Source of the DNA: Sphagnum magellanicum
Lineage: Eukaryota; Streptophyta; Sphagnopsida; Sphagnales; Sphagnaceae
Direction of reading: 5' to 3'
DNA length: 64,000 nt
Assembly (NCBI GenBank): GCA_021904315.1
Contig: CM038910.1
Coordinates: 18,166,001 to 18,230,000, forward strand
Shown: piece by piece, positions 23,702-37,400 of the stretch
Layout of the letters: every line of letters starts with the position of its first letter
How positions within the stretch are numbered: position 1 is the first letter of the stretch
Made by a program: the position numbers and the translations under genes
Notes under the pieces: model-generated
Databases searched by the model: none
What the model was told of the DNA's origin: nothing
The model's input: only the letters and a program-made list of their open reading frames with translations

Positions 23702-25290
23702 CCTGTACTTGTGCATTCTCCTGAGGTTTGGGAACACCCTTGCATTGGGCTCACACCCTTGGGTGCCCCTCCCTAAGGAGAAGGCACTGGTAGGGGGAAC
23801 CTCCCGTACAACTAAACCCACATGTCGTGATAAGCATGGTTCCAGTTTGTGTACCCCAAGTTGCTTCAGTTTGTCCTCTCCTGCAATATTATTTCACTAT
23901 TGAGATTCCATTGTCCACTTGCAGCAATATGTTATGATAGTGGTGGACTCATTCCAAGCCTACCGGGCCTGTTTGGAATGGGTCAAGACCACTATGGGCC
24001 TACTAGAGGCTCATTCCACATCGGAATGTGGCAGCTAGCGCATGTCAAGGTCTACATGGGTCCCATTCTACCTAGGAACACAGTGGCACCAGTAACTATT
24101 GCCTTTCCTTTAGGTGGTGAAGGAATTTACCAGGGCCTGTTCCAGAGTATAACTGGTTTTCCCAATCATTAATTCCCATTCCAAGCGTGTTCTCTAAGTG
24201 AATTCAAGTTACCAGTGAAACTTATCGCACCATAAGTGGCACTAGCATATGGCTTCTTGCCCACCTGAATAGGAAACTCAAACCAGCTACACATTAATAA
24301 TAAAAAGATGAACTAAACCAGTAAGTGGCATTACTAAGGTCCACAAAGAGTTACATTATTTGATGATGCATTCCCCCACTAACATACACCATAAGCAGGA
24401 ATTATACATTATTCAAAAAGCAACTTCGCCATCCATGGTCCATACCTAGTTCACCTACTAGTCCTTAAATATCTGAAAATAATTTTAGAAAGCACATTGC
24501 CTATTAAACTTATATCAATAAAGTAATCCTCACATTGGGCTTCATTGTACTCAATCACTCTTCCTTTTTGAGTTATCCATAAGGTTTCGGAAAGTGAGAA
24601 TCATTCCTCAAAAGTAAGGATCAACATTCTCAAGTGGTCATCATAGTTTTTATTCTAATGATTGTACAATCTACTTAGGTTTCCATCCCTAGATTAGGGG
24701 CTGCCTAGAGTAGGGGGCTAACTAGGTTAGGATTTATGTAAGACCAGATTACCTAGGGCACATTTCAAAGCTACATAAGGCCTACTTAAGCATTATCTAA
24801 GATAAGGACAATAAATTTAAGTTTAAATAAAAGGTTACATAGAGATTATTAAAAAGTTAATTCATGGTTGGGTTTCAAAAAGGAGTGTCTAATTGAAAAA
24901 GATTTGAAAAGGATAATTCCAGATTTTCACATTGTTCAAGATATTGCAACTATGATATATTGAGAAAACATTTGATTCCTAGTATTAAAATATTGTGAAA
25001 AAAAGCTTAAAAAAAGGCCGAATAATTATTTGATGTTATATAGAAGTTTTTCTAGGCTTTTGATGAATTTATAGTCAAATGATTGTCCATATTAAAGATT
25101 TATTGTAAAGGAATGTATAAAATGATGCAATTGATTTAAAACTTTTTGTATAGGAAAACCATGTTTCCTTTTATGCAACTACATGTTCATTAGGTCAATT
25201 TGATGAAAAAATAAATCATATGAAAATCTCAAAGTTTTGAAATTTTGAAACAAAGGGCTATAAGGGAAATTATTCTTTTATTAAATCATT
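23702..25290. other. Intergenic block, U1
   Basis: Aligns closely with 46978-48600 in U2. It begins with a GC-richer 480-bp part and then turns AT-rich. Near 24660-24830 there is a short run of AGGTTAGG/CCTAGGG words resembling, in inverted sense, the degenerate repeat at 28025. No gene is seen; short open frames are not conserved. Confidence 0.55.
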
Positions 25291-25554
25291 TGATTAATTA
25301 TTATATATTCATTAGGTTCACAATCTCTAACTCTAGATTTAGATTGCATGTGCAAAAAATAATCATGCAAAAAAACATGTTTAGTTGATTCTAAAAACCC
25401 CTTTTGGCATTTTTTTTGTTTTTACTTGTAAACCTAAAATTTAAGTTAGGGAATTTTTAAAGACTATTAAAAGAACTCAATAAGATTTATGTCTAGGGGC
25501 CTATGAATCAACCCTAAGTAGATCATGTTAAGTTTTTCATAAGTAGCCCTTAAG

Positions 25555-28024
25555 TGTTGAAAATCCACGTTCATTTAGTTAATCTTAGTTAGTTACTAGA
25601 TAAAAAAAGTAAATTGGTTAGTTTGGTGATTATTTCCTTATTTAGTTTAATTAATTTTTTGGCATTGGCTTTTTGGTTAAGTTTATTGGTGTTGGGATCA
25701 CTTTTTTCACTATTACAAATTTGTTTGTTTTGGGTGTGACAAAAACCTTGGTGTGTTCTTCAATCTATGCTCCATGTGTGTGAACATGTTATTTTGATGT
25801 CTTTAGTTTTCTTGCAAAAAAATCATGTATATTTTGCACTTGATTTCTTATTTATTAACATGGCATGAAATCTTTTAAGTTGTTTGGGGAAAAGGTTTAA
25901 AGAAATCTAGAGTTAAAAAGTCTCTTTAATTAACTTATTTGAAAGTATTTCATTATTTCATAGGAATTTTTCAAATGTAAAAGAGAAAAAAAAAAAGGAA
26001 ATAATGTGAAGGAAAAGAAAAGGAAAAAGTTACAAGAATAAAGATTATGTAGGTTAAATTGTTTAAATCTACATAGACTTGACTTATTATCAAAAAACGT
26101 TGAAGTGAAACTTGGAAGATAAAAAAATATGAAGCATTTTTATTTTCAAAATTTGAAAGAAAGTGGATTTGTTTTACGAGAGATATCATTATGAAGAATT
26201 CATAACTTTGCAACCATGAAATGAATGAGTAAATGTTCCAAAAAATTACATAATTGATTATAATCATAGAATATTATATCAAATCCTATGTGAAAAAAGT
26301 TGTGGTTATATATTAGTGGTGCATTTGACTAGTGGATCATGATGTGATAACAAGAAAAATGAAATTGTTTTTTTTATTATAAATTTTCATCCATATGGCA
26401 TCGATGATCCATAACAAAGTACATGGATGTTTAACATGTCATTTGAAAATGTGATTAGAATAAACTTTTTCAAATATGATTAAATAATGACTATGTAAAT
26501 GATTTGGACAAAATGATGTGTCATTGCATAAACAATGTGGTCATAAATTTATTTACAATGATTCAAAATAATAATGGCTATTAATAATTTCATATGAGTA
26601 TAAATGAACATAAGAAACTATGACATGTCTGGAACTGATTTTGATTAATCTTACACACATCGGTAAAATAAGAACCTTTTTTACATTTAAAAAAAAAAAA
26701 CTTGATATATGATCCATTTTAAATATTCAATGTGAATAAATTAGATGTTATACATTAAAATTTTGTCATAAAATTAATTAAATATAAATATAAATAAATA
26801 AATAAATAAATATTATATGTGTGAAATATTATTATAAAAAAATAATATTAAAATATAATGTGTAAAATGAATATTTTTTTAATTTCCAAAAATTAGTTAA
26901 TATATTGGGCCGGAATTTTAATGGTCTGAATATAATCTAAATATATATATTTAGATAAAATTGGTTTATAATCCATTTGTAAATATTCTATGTGAATAAA
27001 TTACATGGATTCATATGTTTAATTTAACCTAGCTTAGGTGATGACATGTGTCAATAGTTGATAAGAAACCAAATAATGAAAAAAAATTGAAATAAAAATA
27101 TCTTATTCATTATATTATATATAATAAATTAATAATAATAAGTATTATAAATTAATAATAATAATGTTCCCCAAGTTTTTGGGTCTAATTTGTAATAATA
27201 ATTTAAGTAAAACAATGATTAAACTATTACCAAATTATCACTAATGACTTCCCATATGCTTTTTATGATTACTGGATGAAACATACCACATCGTTGTGCC
27301 CCATCATGTCTTAAATGACTATTGTTGTAAACAACTTGTCTATAATGACTTTAAAGTTATTAATCATTTTTGTCCTTTTATGGTTGTCCAATATTAATCA
27401 TAAATTTAATTATGACTACAAATGAAATAATTTGGTTACAAAAACTATTTAAAAACTTGGAATAGCTAGCGAATGTTACAATTATCATCTATTATGATAA
27501 CATCAGTAGCATATTACTTGTTAATAATTCAATAAATTGTTAAGACAAAGTACATTAAAGTGCATTATCACTTTGTGAGAAAAAAGGTTCTAACAAAAGA
27601 AATTGACCAATTGTGTCAATAACAAAAATCAAGTTGTTAACATTTTTACAAAGGTTTTAAATACACAAAAGTTGTAAAAATCCAAAAACATGTTTAATGT
27701 ATTAGATGTGAACTTGAGTTTAAGGGGGAGTGTTGAAAATCCAAGCTCAATTAATTAATCTTCATATATAACTTGGTTAGTTTAATGATTATTTCCTTAT
27801 TTAATTTGATTTTTTTAAAAAGTTGACTTTTTGGTTAAATTTTTTAATGTTAATGTTTTTTATTATTGCAAGTTAATGTTTGGGTGTGACAAAAACCTTG
27901 GTGTGATTTTAAAATTATGTTCCATATTGTGAACATGTTATTTTGATGTCATTAGTTCTCTTGCAATTGGAAATGCAGTTTGCAAACATGACATACAAAC
28001 AATATGCTCACAAATTGCATCCCT
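25555..28024 (+). mobile_element. Internally deleted Copia remnant (U1 copy)
   Basis: Same element as at 4056. The 5' LTR block starts TGTTGAAAATCC at 25555 after TTAAG. The 3' LTR is 27731-28024, after TTTAAGGGGGAG. The RNase H tail at about 27540-27700 is more damaged than in U0 and U2. Relative to U0 it lacks about 500 bp, including the SINE-like element. Confidence 0.75.
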
Positions 28025-28660
28025 TTAAATAGCCCCTTATGTAGCCCCCTTTTAAACTATGAGTTAATCTTAAATAGCACCTTAAATAACTCTTAAGTAT
28101 CCTTTAACCTAAGAAATCTAGGTAACTAAACCCAAAGGTAAACTTTATGTAACCCACCAAATAGCCTTTAGGTATCCCATAACCTAATTTAAGCTCTTAG
28201 GTATCTCCTTAGGTAATCCTTGGATAGCCCTTAGGTAGGCTTTATGTAACTTTTAAATAGATTTTAAATATCCCTTAACCTAAGTAGACCTTATGGTGGT
28301 TTCCCGAGGTAGGCTTTAGGAAGCTTTCCAAATAAGCTTTATGTAGCTCCCCTTTGTAGGATTTTGATAGCCACTAGGTAACCCTTTAAATAGTTTTTAG
28401 GTATTCCATAACCTAGGTAGGCCCCTAAATGTCTCCTTAGATAGACCCTAACTAACCCTAAGGTGGCTTATCAAGGTAGGCCATAGGAAGCCTTCTAGGC
28501 AAGCTTTATGTAAGATATGTAGGCATTATGTAGCCTCTAAAATAGTCCTTAAGTATCCCATAACTCAAACAAGGCCCCTAGGTGTCTCCTTAAATGGTCC
28601 TTAGCTAACCACATGGGTAGGTTCTATTTAACCCCCATAGGTATCCATTTAGTGGACTCC
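28025..28660. repeat. Degenerate CCTTAGGTA / TAGCCCCTTA repeat, U1
   Basis: The longest uninterrupted version of this block. The phrase TATCCCATAAC(C/T) or TATTCCATAACC recurs at about 28168, 28402 and 28556, each time followed by AGG(TAGG)CCCCTA-type sequence and TCTCCTTAGAT. This indicates old tandem units of about 155-235 bp. Confidence 0.65.
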
Positions 28661-30005
28661 ACCAACCAGTTGCATTTTAATGTTATTTCCTAGTGTAGTT
28701 GTATTCAATGTGATAGGCACATTTTGTTGAACATGTACTCTATTTTGAGTAATAATAGATGGTTTAGGTTGATACAAAATAGGTTGAATTGGTATAGTAT
28801 CATGAACATTAGCTGAATAAGGGGTGCTGCTTGTTGTCATTACAAGTTGATTTGGCCTTGGATAAGGATATCATGCCATAGAAATTGTAGTGGTTCTAGG
28901 ATTAACAAGTTCAAACATCTTCATCCCATTAAAATATCTTGGATACAAATTTTGAATTTAGAAATAAATAAGGTGGTATAACATTGTACTGGATTGGATA
29001 AGAAGGAAAAGAAAGATTATTTGTATAACCTAGTACTATTGGTGTAATAGTTTGTTGCTAACTTGTTGGTTGGGTAAGTGGTATTGCTTCATTCCTTGTA
29101 AGAAGTTGTGTGAAATTCTTTTGCACATGTGCAACAAAGAACCTTGTTAGAGCACTAAAAAAAATCCATCATGAAGTGATCATTTTAATTTTCTTTGAAT
29201 AATCAACAAAGTTTTTAATCCACAAAAGGACAAAATTTGAAATCATAATCAATCTGTTACAGTAATTACAGGTTATGATTTCAAGATTGATATCCTCCCT
29301 TTGAATTGGTATGTTCTAAAATACATGGTATGGTTCTATTTGATTTGGATAACCAAACATTGTAAGGCAACTAACTTTGACAAACAACAAGAAGCATTGT
29401 ATGTGTTTTAGTCGGTCTAAGATGAGGCAAAACAATTGCTGAGTTTTGAATTTCTTATCCATTTATCAAAGTTATTCCACCCGATTCCAAAATTGAACAC
29501 ATTCCTATTCTGTATCACCAATAACATGTTCATTATTTGGGACATATTCATTGTTTTGAACATCTTTGAATGGTTTTACTAATAATGACAATTCATCCAT
29601 TTTGGGAATGTGATAGTTAGAAGTTGCAAATTGCTAGTGCTGTTGGGTAGATCTAGCTTCCTCAACATTATGAATAGGTTTAGTTTTTTCCATTAGGTTG
29701 CAAATTGATTTCTCGTTGTTGGTTTGAAACTTGTGATATAAGTTGGTGGTTGACAACAAGTACTTGTGATTCCCTATTAACTTTTTGTATCATTAGTATT
29801 TGTTGTTGATTTGTAACTTCCTATTGCTATAGTGCATTTGTGTTTAGAACACCCATAGGTTGTGCTTCTTCAAGTTGATTTATTTATTCTTCTTATGTTG
29901 GTACATTTTTTACTAGAAGTTGTTGGGTAGTTAGTTCTAATTGCCTTTTAACACCTTTCATAAGCACTCTTAACATTTTTTTTCTTTGAACCTTTCTGTT
30001 ACAAA
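28649..30005 (-). pseudogene. Minus-strand coding remnant of unknown family (U1)
   Basis: The minus strand carries the open stretch 28840-28649, which matches the C-terminal half of the U2 open frame (shared QPILYQPKPSIITQNR, QLVGGVH). Upstream on the same strand (up to about 30000) a Gln- and Val-rich stretch is recognisable but broken. Family unknown; possibly a gag-like protein. Confidence 0.4.
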
Positions 30006-30603
30006 AGTAGTGCTACATTACTTTGTCATTCAACAGGCTCTTCTTAGCAGTTAAAAATAAAAAATGACCCCCTTCATAGATTAAACTATAAAATAACAAA
30101 ATCTTAACACAAAACAACTTCTATACACAAATGTTCTCCAAATATGACAAAAACTTAGAAACTTAAGTTTTCATGGATAGGAACATGTAAAGGAAAAGTA
30201 GAAAATAATTTAACCAAGTAATCCCTAACCACCTACAATTTAGGTGTCATCCAATTTGTTATCTAAAAATATCCACCCTAGGTTTGAATCACCTAATCTG
30301 AGGTTAAATTAGTTCTAGCTACTTGCCCCTAGTGTGAAGGGTGCATGGGTTAGTTTACTCCTTAAACTCTAATCATATTAACCCCCCAACCAAGAGAGGG
30401 TTAAATGGAAGAAAAATACTCCTACTCATTATCCCTTTGTGTGAATGGAGCATAAAGAAACTAGACCTTTTAATATTACAATTTAAAAATCTGAAACAAG
30501 ATTCAGCAATTTATTTCTTCAAGAATTCTGCATTTGAATCTTTACTCTTCATAAAAAATAGTTGTTGCAATCTGCTATCCCCTTAAAATGTGCTGTTGTG
30601 TTT

Positions 30604-30837
30604 CCAATAAATAAATAAATAAATAAAAATGTTGGACTTGCCACGGTACTATGGCATAAGAGAATAGGCGCATTCTACCCATTAATGAGTCACTAAGGTG
30701 TGGAGTGATGCCCCTTCTACACATTAATGAGTCACTAAGGCGAGGATGGATACACATTCTACCCATTAATAAGTCACGAAGGCGAGGATCGATGTACATT
30801 CCACCCATTAATGAGTCAGTAAGGCACGAATCGATGA
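30604..30837. repeat. (AAAT)n tract and 42-bp minisatellite, U1
   Basis: Four tandem 42-bp units lie at 30670-30837, each built on CATTCTACCCATTAATGAGT then CACTAAGGCGAGGATCGAT. Because 42 is a multiple of three, the minus strand stays open and encodes a 14-residue repeat close to LSDSLMGRMCIHPR. It lies about 640 bp upstream of the exonuclease exon. Confidence 0.9.
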
Positions 30838-31300
30838 TGGGGGGCAGATTGCCTACCGTAGAGGCTTTTAGTTGCCCTTTCTGCCTTGCAACTGCAGAAT
30901 CAGCACTTGGCAAGACAGTTATATTCTTGGAATGCGTTCCAAACGTGCACTTGCTCCTTCTCCTGCTCTTATTCTTCTTCTTGTTGGTGTGTTGAGAATC
31001 TGTGCGAACCATGAGAAGAATTTCCCAAGCTTCTTTGAGCATTGTCTGCAGAATGCAAGCGTCGAGAAACTACCACAAGAGCACGAAGAAGGTCGCCTCG
31101 CTTTTATGTCGATAGATAACTACTACGTGCGCCCACCCAACAGCTATGTGGAGACACAAGCTCTAATCGAAGATTAATGTTTGAACCTAGAGTTCACAAT
31201 GAAGTCAATCAGGGAGATAGTAAGCAATGGTGGCTATTCTGAGTGTGAGGGAAGTATGGATGTTTACTGAAGTTTCCAAGGCTGGACTATTTTTGTTGCC

Positions 31301-31320
31301 TTAGGGTTTAGGGTTTAGGG
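31301..31320 (+). repeat. Interstitial telomere-like repeat, U1
   Basis: TTAGGGTTTAGGGTTTAGGG, nearly three units of the plant telomere repeat TTTAGGG, about 160 bp upstream of the exonuclease exon. It is conserved at 56341-56360 in U2. As a telo-box it can be a promoter or intron regulatory element in plants. Confidence 0.8.
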
Positions 31321-31480
31321 ACATATGAAACCGGGGGTGATACTTTCTGCATGCTTTCTGGAAGTCATGAATCTTTGAAATGTTTACATTTCAATTCTAG
31401 CTGTAATGTGGGAGGTGGTAGACAGAAGAAAGAAATTGCAGTTTATTAGTTCTTGGGCTTAACCGTAATTGTGATTGCAG

Positions 31481-33768
31481 AGTGCTGACTTCGGTGCTTT
31501 TTGCATCACAGAGAGGATGCAAAGAAACCGTGAGATTGCTAGACGTCGCCTGCATTCTCGAATGTTGCAGCTAGACCTAGGTTATGGAGGGAGCCATAAA
31601 TCTCTGCTTGAATCTCAAGCAAAACTCCATAGGGCAATTTCACCCTCATTGAAGACAGCTCCGGAAGAAAGCAGAAATATTGCCTCACAAATCGTTTGGG
31701 ATGGATTTCAAAATACAAGTCCTCCTGCAAGCTCCATAGATATGACTGGAATGGACAGGTCTGATTCAAGCTTGAGGGTTTCACAGCAAAACACAATGAA
31801 GGAGATTTCTCCACTCAAGAAGCTGGTTCACATTGATCATACACAGCCCACTCTATTATGTTACTCAGGGTTTGTGAAAAGCACTCAAGAAATTGATTAC
31901 CTGGCGGTGACGGATTTCGAGTCAACATGCGATCAGCCAGTAAACCTGCAGCCTACAGAGATAATTGAGTTTCCTGCAGTTTTGGTGAACTTGAACATGC
32001 AAAAATTGGAAGGGAGCTTTCGAACCTATGTGAGACCTGACTGCGATCCACAGCTTTCCCAGTTCTGCAAACTTCTGACAGGAATACAGCAGGCTGAGGT
32101 ATGTGTACAATGAGTTCCATTCAATCTCCGGCCCTACTGTAACCATTTCTGTGTTTTTTTTTTCCATTGGTTTTTACTGAACATATCATGTGATATCACA
32201 GCAGAAATTTCATGTACTATGGAATGTTTCCAGTACTTTGAGGATTGAGGGATTGCTTCACAGAAGCCTGTGTGACATCATGATTTTGTGCAAGAATCAT
32301 GCACTGTGAAGATTTATGTAAGAAATATAATGCCCATCTGTGGGGCCATTACTCTGAGGAGTGTGCAGTCAATTGGTTGCACAAGCCACACCTGTCAAGC
32401 AGAAAGGAGCCCCCTGACAACCATCACTGACTTTCTACCTACGTGTCTGTCTGATTATCACAATAATGTGTTAGATTGGGTATATCCTTCCAATTTTTTG
32501 GTCCTTGATCCTCAGGGCTCTTAGAACTGTCCCCTGCTATTCAAGGGGCAGAATCTCAACCCAGACATAATCTGCGGAGTAAGTATATTGCTTATGGACA
32601 TAATACCAGTTTCCTCTTGCAGTTATTTCATTCAAGGTCGAGTAACTGAGTGACGTTCATCAAAGAATTTTGTTCCATTGTGCAGAAGACTCTGTTCAAC
32701 ATCTGTTCATTACTGTACAGGCCACCAAATATTTACACTCTAGAATGAGTATTTCTTGGGCTAGGGATGCAAACTTGCTGTTCCCCCATCCAAACACATG
32801 TATTCCATTCTGTAAAGATGGTGCAGAGCTTATTGCTTTCTCACTTAGAAACCATCTATATACTGGAATAGATTGTGTATACTATATTGTCTGATGTGCA
32901 GGTGGTGTGCATATGTGCAGGTGGATCATGGTGTGTCCCTTTAGAAAGCTCTAGAGATGCATGACTTGTGGTTGGAGGAGAGTGGTGTGAAAAATACACG
33001 GTTCATGATAGTCACATGGTCAGACTGGGATTGCAAGGTGATGCTTGAGATGGAATGCAAATGGAAGTCTTTGCAAAAGCCCCCTATTTCAACAGGTATG
33101 AAGGGGCCCACATTTTAAAGCTTGGTTGTCATCAGTTTAAGCCATTTTCTGACAATGGGCAGGTGTATAGAAGCAGTCTGTAACAATGGCTGCAGTGCCA
33201 CCACAGTCTGCCAGAGTTGGTGCAACATAAAAACATTTCCATTGCACATTTTCAGATTTATGTTTCCAGTTTCTCAACAGACATTGAGTTTCTGGTTCTG
33301 GAATGGATTGCAGGTGGATCAACTTAAAAGTCCCATTCTGCAAATTTTCTGGACACATGCAGACAAATTTGCAAGGGGCAGTTGAGCTGTTAGGTCTTGT
33401 ATGAGAAGGCCGAGAACACGGTGGCCTTGATGATGCCAGGAACACAGCCTATCTTGCTCTTGAATTAGTGAAAAGTGACAAATTCTTTCAAGACCTATGC
33501 AGATGATGAGTCAAAGCTTTATATTCCAAAGTTGAGGAAGCCAAAAGCTATGCCTAGGCCTTTCAAGAATGCAGAGACAAATGCAGAGGAGGTGGAGACA
33601 ACAATTGATCACAACTTCGCTAACATAATGTGCTTCTGTGGTGTCAAAAGCAAAAAATGGGTAGTGAAAAAGCCTGGCCCCACACAGGGACGAAGCTTTT
33701 TCTCATGTGGGAATTGGAGGATGACGACTGACGGCAAGTGTCTCTTCTTTCTGTGGGCTCCTTCATAG
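31481..33768 (+). pseudogene. ERI-type 3'-5' exonuclease with GRF finger, copy 1 (dead)
   Basis: A DEDDh exoribonuclease related to ERI1/ERI2. Exons are 31481-32098, 32921-33095 and 33314-33768. Exon 1 carries DFESTC and EIIEFPAVLVN. Exon 2 carries VTWSDWDCKVMLEMECKWK. Exon 3 carries WINLK, the H..GLDDARNTA motif and a C-terminal GRF-type zinc finger (CFCG...GRSFFSC...KC). Compared with copy 2 it has a TAG at 32942-32944, a 1-bp loss in the C-run near 33080 and a TGA at 33402-33404 (Trp in copy 2). It also has a 17-bp deletion near 33470. It cannot encode the exonuclease, although its GRF finger is still open in its own frame. It also lacks a 350-bp upstream block that is present in U2 (55792-56138). 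Confidence 0.9.
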
Positions 33769-34164
33769 CCTACTGAAAATTTCAGGTCACTCCATTCCTC
33801 GCAAATGTGGATTCTAAGTTAAAATGCTAAATGGAGTGCTCAGGAGTTCTAAGTGTAAAAGTCACAGGATTTCCTAAGTCACTCTGTATTTCCATTTTCT
33901 GTAGGTTCGTTCCATGACAGACCCAACTCACTCTGTTTACCAAATCTTCTTTTCAATGTCAGAAGACTGTCCAGCAGTGTTTGAACTGTGATCACTGATG
34001 TCTGTTCAGTTCTTTGCACAAGTCAAGGGGCATATCCACTTGACAGAATTTTCCTGTAATATGCAGATATTGGGTAGGCAGTCCCATTCTTCAGTTTTCA
34101 AGAATGGCCCAGTTCCAGTTCTCCAACAATTGGTGAAAATTAGACAAGTGACAAAGAAGGAAAT

Positions 34165-34250
34165 TGTTTTTGTTGTAAACCCTCAACTGTAAACCCTAAA
34201 GTTACAACCAAAGATCTGTAGTTTAGGGTTTGTAAAACCCTAAATCCCTA
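34165..34250 (+). repeat. Telo-box cluster and hairpin, U1
   Basis: Several AAACCCT / AGGGTTT words lie downstream of the exonuclease copy. TTTAGGGTTT-GT-AAAACCCTAAA (34222-34244) is a near-perfect inverted pair able to form a hairpin. The same hairpin is at 59325-59347. Confidence 0.7.
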
Positions 34251-34442
34251 TGGCTCTAGTTTACTCATCCAATCCAGCTCCCACGACCACCTTCAACTTG
34301 TTTAGGGTTTGCCTCTGTCATGACACCATTCAGATGTTCTCATCCATGTTCTTGTTCATTGACTTTTAGATTTGGAGTTCGGAGTCTGAATTGTCTGTCC
34401 TTTTGAGGAGGAATCATCTATCTGAAACCCTAAATAAGAAGT

Positions 34443-37400
34443 TGAGTATTGCATTTAATGTTTATGAAAAGATTTCTTTGTAAAATAAGTATTGCATGAT
34501 TTTTTCTCATTACAATTCTTTGTTGCAAATAGCAGAAACTGCACCTTATCCAACAACTGAAGTGAGTCATAATAGACATTGTAATTATTGCTAAGTATGG
34601 GTACGTAAACGGCTAACGAATCATTTGCCTATTAGATATTGAACAGTGAAAACAATGAAAATGATAAACTTAAATACGACACACAACTGTTTCACTTTCC
34701 CCATGTTTTGCCATTGGTAAGCAAATAATTTCCTTAACTTTTTGATGTTTCAAATAAATAATTTCTAGAAAATTCAGCATCAAGTCAAAAATAATAATAA
34801 ATTTTACCAACAAACTTGAAATTTTACTATAGTATATACCATACCCATGGCTAATATTAATTCACATATCTTTGCTGAAATAATTAAGAAAAATTCTGAT
34901 AACCCCAATTTGAATCTTTCAAAATTGTGACATTATTTAACAAAATACACTAAGTCTCCTATTTGTTATTGTTGTTATTGAGATATCTCAATGGTTTAAA
35001 TTGTCCCCCATATGGGCAATTTAATTCAGTAGTGTAGGATGAATACATATATATTCACAAGCCCTTTTGAGAATGAATTAGTGTCGAACATCAGTTAGAC
35101 CTACCATACCTATGATATAAAGATGTTATGTTTGTTTGCAAATTGCAGCCTTCATTATTTCAAGCAATTTCAAAGCCATAGGTGTTGTATATAAAGAATT
35201 CATGCCATGGGTGTTCATTGTTGACATGTAAGCTACTCAACAAGCTCGTCATTGAATATAGGCTTAAGACTAACCGCCTCCATAGTGTAGAAGGGAACTT
35301 GTTAATGAACACACTTGCTTAATTGCCACCATTCCAACCAAAAACCATGTGATTTTGACATATTGTTTTTGGCTTTTTGTTCAACATCTAGCTAAGATTT
35401 GTATATTTTGTGTTCAGTTACGGGTGTGAATTAAGGCACATATAGTTCTTTTGGCCCACCCTTATGGTAAGGTAGTGTTTGGTAAATGGAGGTGAATTGT
35501 TACATTCTAATGCATACATCCAACTATAAACTTGCTAAAATGTAATGGGCTTGTACTTTTAGTGTTTAGTTCTGAATGCAACCTAAGACAATTTTAAAGA
35601 GGTCGCACCTATTATGTAAAGGTATCTTTGATGATGAGGTTTGGTTTTTCACATTAAACAACATCAAATTAACTAAGTGTGCTGAAACCTTAACAATATT
35701 AGGTTGTACAAATATGACTCAAAACAAAGGATAAAATGTTAAGTTTGGAGACTACAAATGAACATATTTATGAACAACCTAAAGAGAACCATGCAAATTC
35801 CCCCAATACAAGCACATTGTAATCCCACCAAAACAAAATGTTTTTTGGATTTATCCAATGTCTATGGCTTCAAGCCATGTATATTTTTGCACCATAACTT
35901 TTTTAGATAAAAAAAGGACACATCTTGGACTAAATTACAAATGAAAACAAACATTGTTTGAATTTTTTTTCCTCCAAAATGTTTTTGGTTGTTGCATGTT
36001 CATCTTCCCTACATTGGTGAGGAGGATAAGATGAGAACTTAAACTTTTGTGGATTTAGACATTCATGTTGTGATTTTTGTTGCAGATTTGAACAAGGGGA
36101 AGGAACCTTCATCCCCCAACAATGAAAAACCTCAAACTTGTTGATTTTCAAACCAAATGAACTCAACTTTCTTGTAGTAATTACCATTCAAAGTTAAAGC
36201 AACATAACCAACCTCTAATGAGCAATACAACATGATCATTTGGTGCAAATTATATGCATTAAAATCAAGCAAGAAATTCATGCATGGTATTTTGGACCAC
36301 AAATGAAAAAAATCAAAAGCACACAAATGCATCAAAATGGCATTAGGAATTACCTCCACATCTTTGACTTCATGTCATGAGCCATTGATGGAATTTCTAA
36401 ATAACACATTGAGGTGAAAGCAAACCATCTATATTGATTTGTAATTAGTTTTGTAATCTTGTGAATGTCATTCATAATAATGGCATTAATACACGTCCAC
36501 CATGTCATTTGACATTATTAAACATTTCACCATTTCCTATACACCCAAATTCAATAACAAATTTAATGACAATATTGAAATATGTGACACCCATAAGTCA
36601 TGTTCATCACCACCTCTTCAATAAACATTCTATTGTTGTAGTTCTTATTATATCTAAAAAAAAAACGTTAATGACATTGGCAACATAAAACTTTTTGAAT
36701 TAAGCTTTATAACTTGCTAGTTTGGGTTTGAATGGCACTTGTATTGTAATTCATAAAATAGTTTGCACCAATTGAGTTTTTAAATATTTTCTTAGTTGAG
36801 ATGTTACTACAACCATGGAGTTTGCTTTCATGTAATTCTTTATCATTTTCATGCTTATTAAAACTAATCAACATGATGAAATTATCATCATGATAGTTAT
36901 AATTTTTTCATTCTTGTGTATTAACACCATCGACTTGGCCTCATCATCATCATCGTTGTCTTCATGGTCCTTTTCATTGTTTTCCATGCAATTTTCATTG
37001 TCTACATCATCTACCTCCTCGAAAGTCATTATCATATTCATCTTCATTAGTTTCATCATCAACATTCATAATCACCAATGCAATCTTACAAACTTTCACA
37101 ATGATAACATTGACATTGGCATCATAAGACTTTTTCCATTGATTTACATAGCCTTCCAAATTAAGTGGTTGGAATGGCATTTGTATTTATACCAATCAAA
37201 GTTGATATACTTTCATAGTTGAAATGTTGTTGCAATCATAAAGTTTGGGTCTTGAGTAATTGTTCATCATCTTCATTTTTGTTAAAATTAATTAGCACTC
37301 TACATTCATCATCATAATAATGCTCCAAACAAGCTCATGCATATTTTATTACTTGAGGTAAGGTTATTCCTTTTTTTTTCATTATTCAAGATTCATCATT

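Noticed and set aside
23698-24180. Possible MITE starting GGGCCGGTTC
   Set aside because: The start resembles some Harbinger or hAT ends, but no matching inverted end was found and both units contain it, so there is no empty site.
36851-37222. 123-codon open frame in the U1/U2 spacer
   Set aside because: Composition is low complexity (Ser, Ile, Phe), driven by CATCAT-type runs; no domain, no second copy, no splice context.
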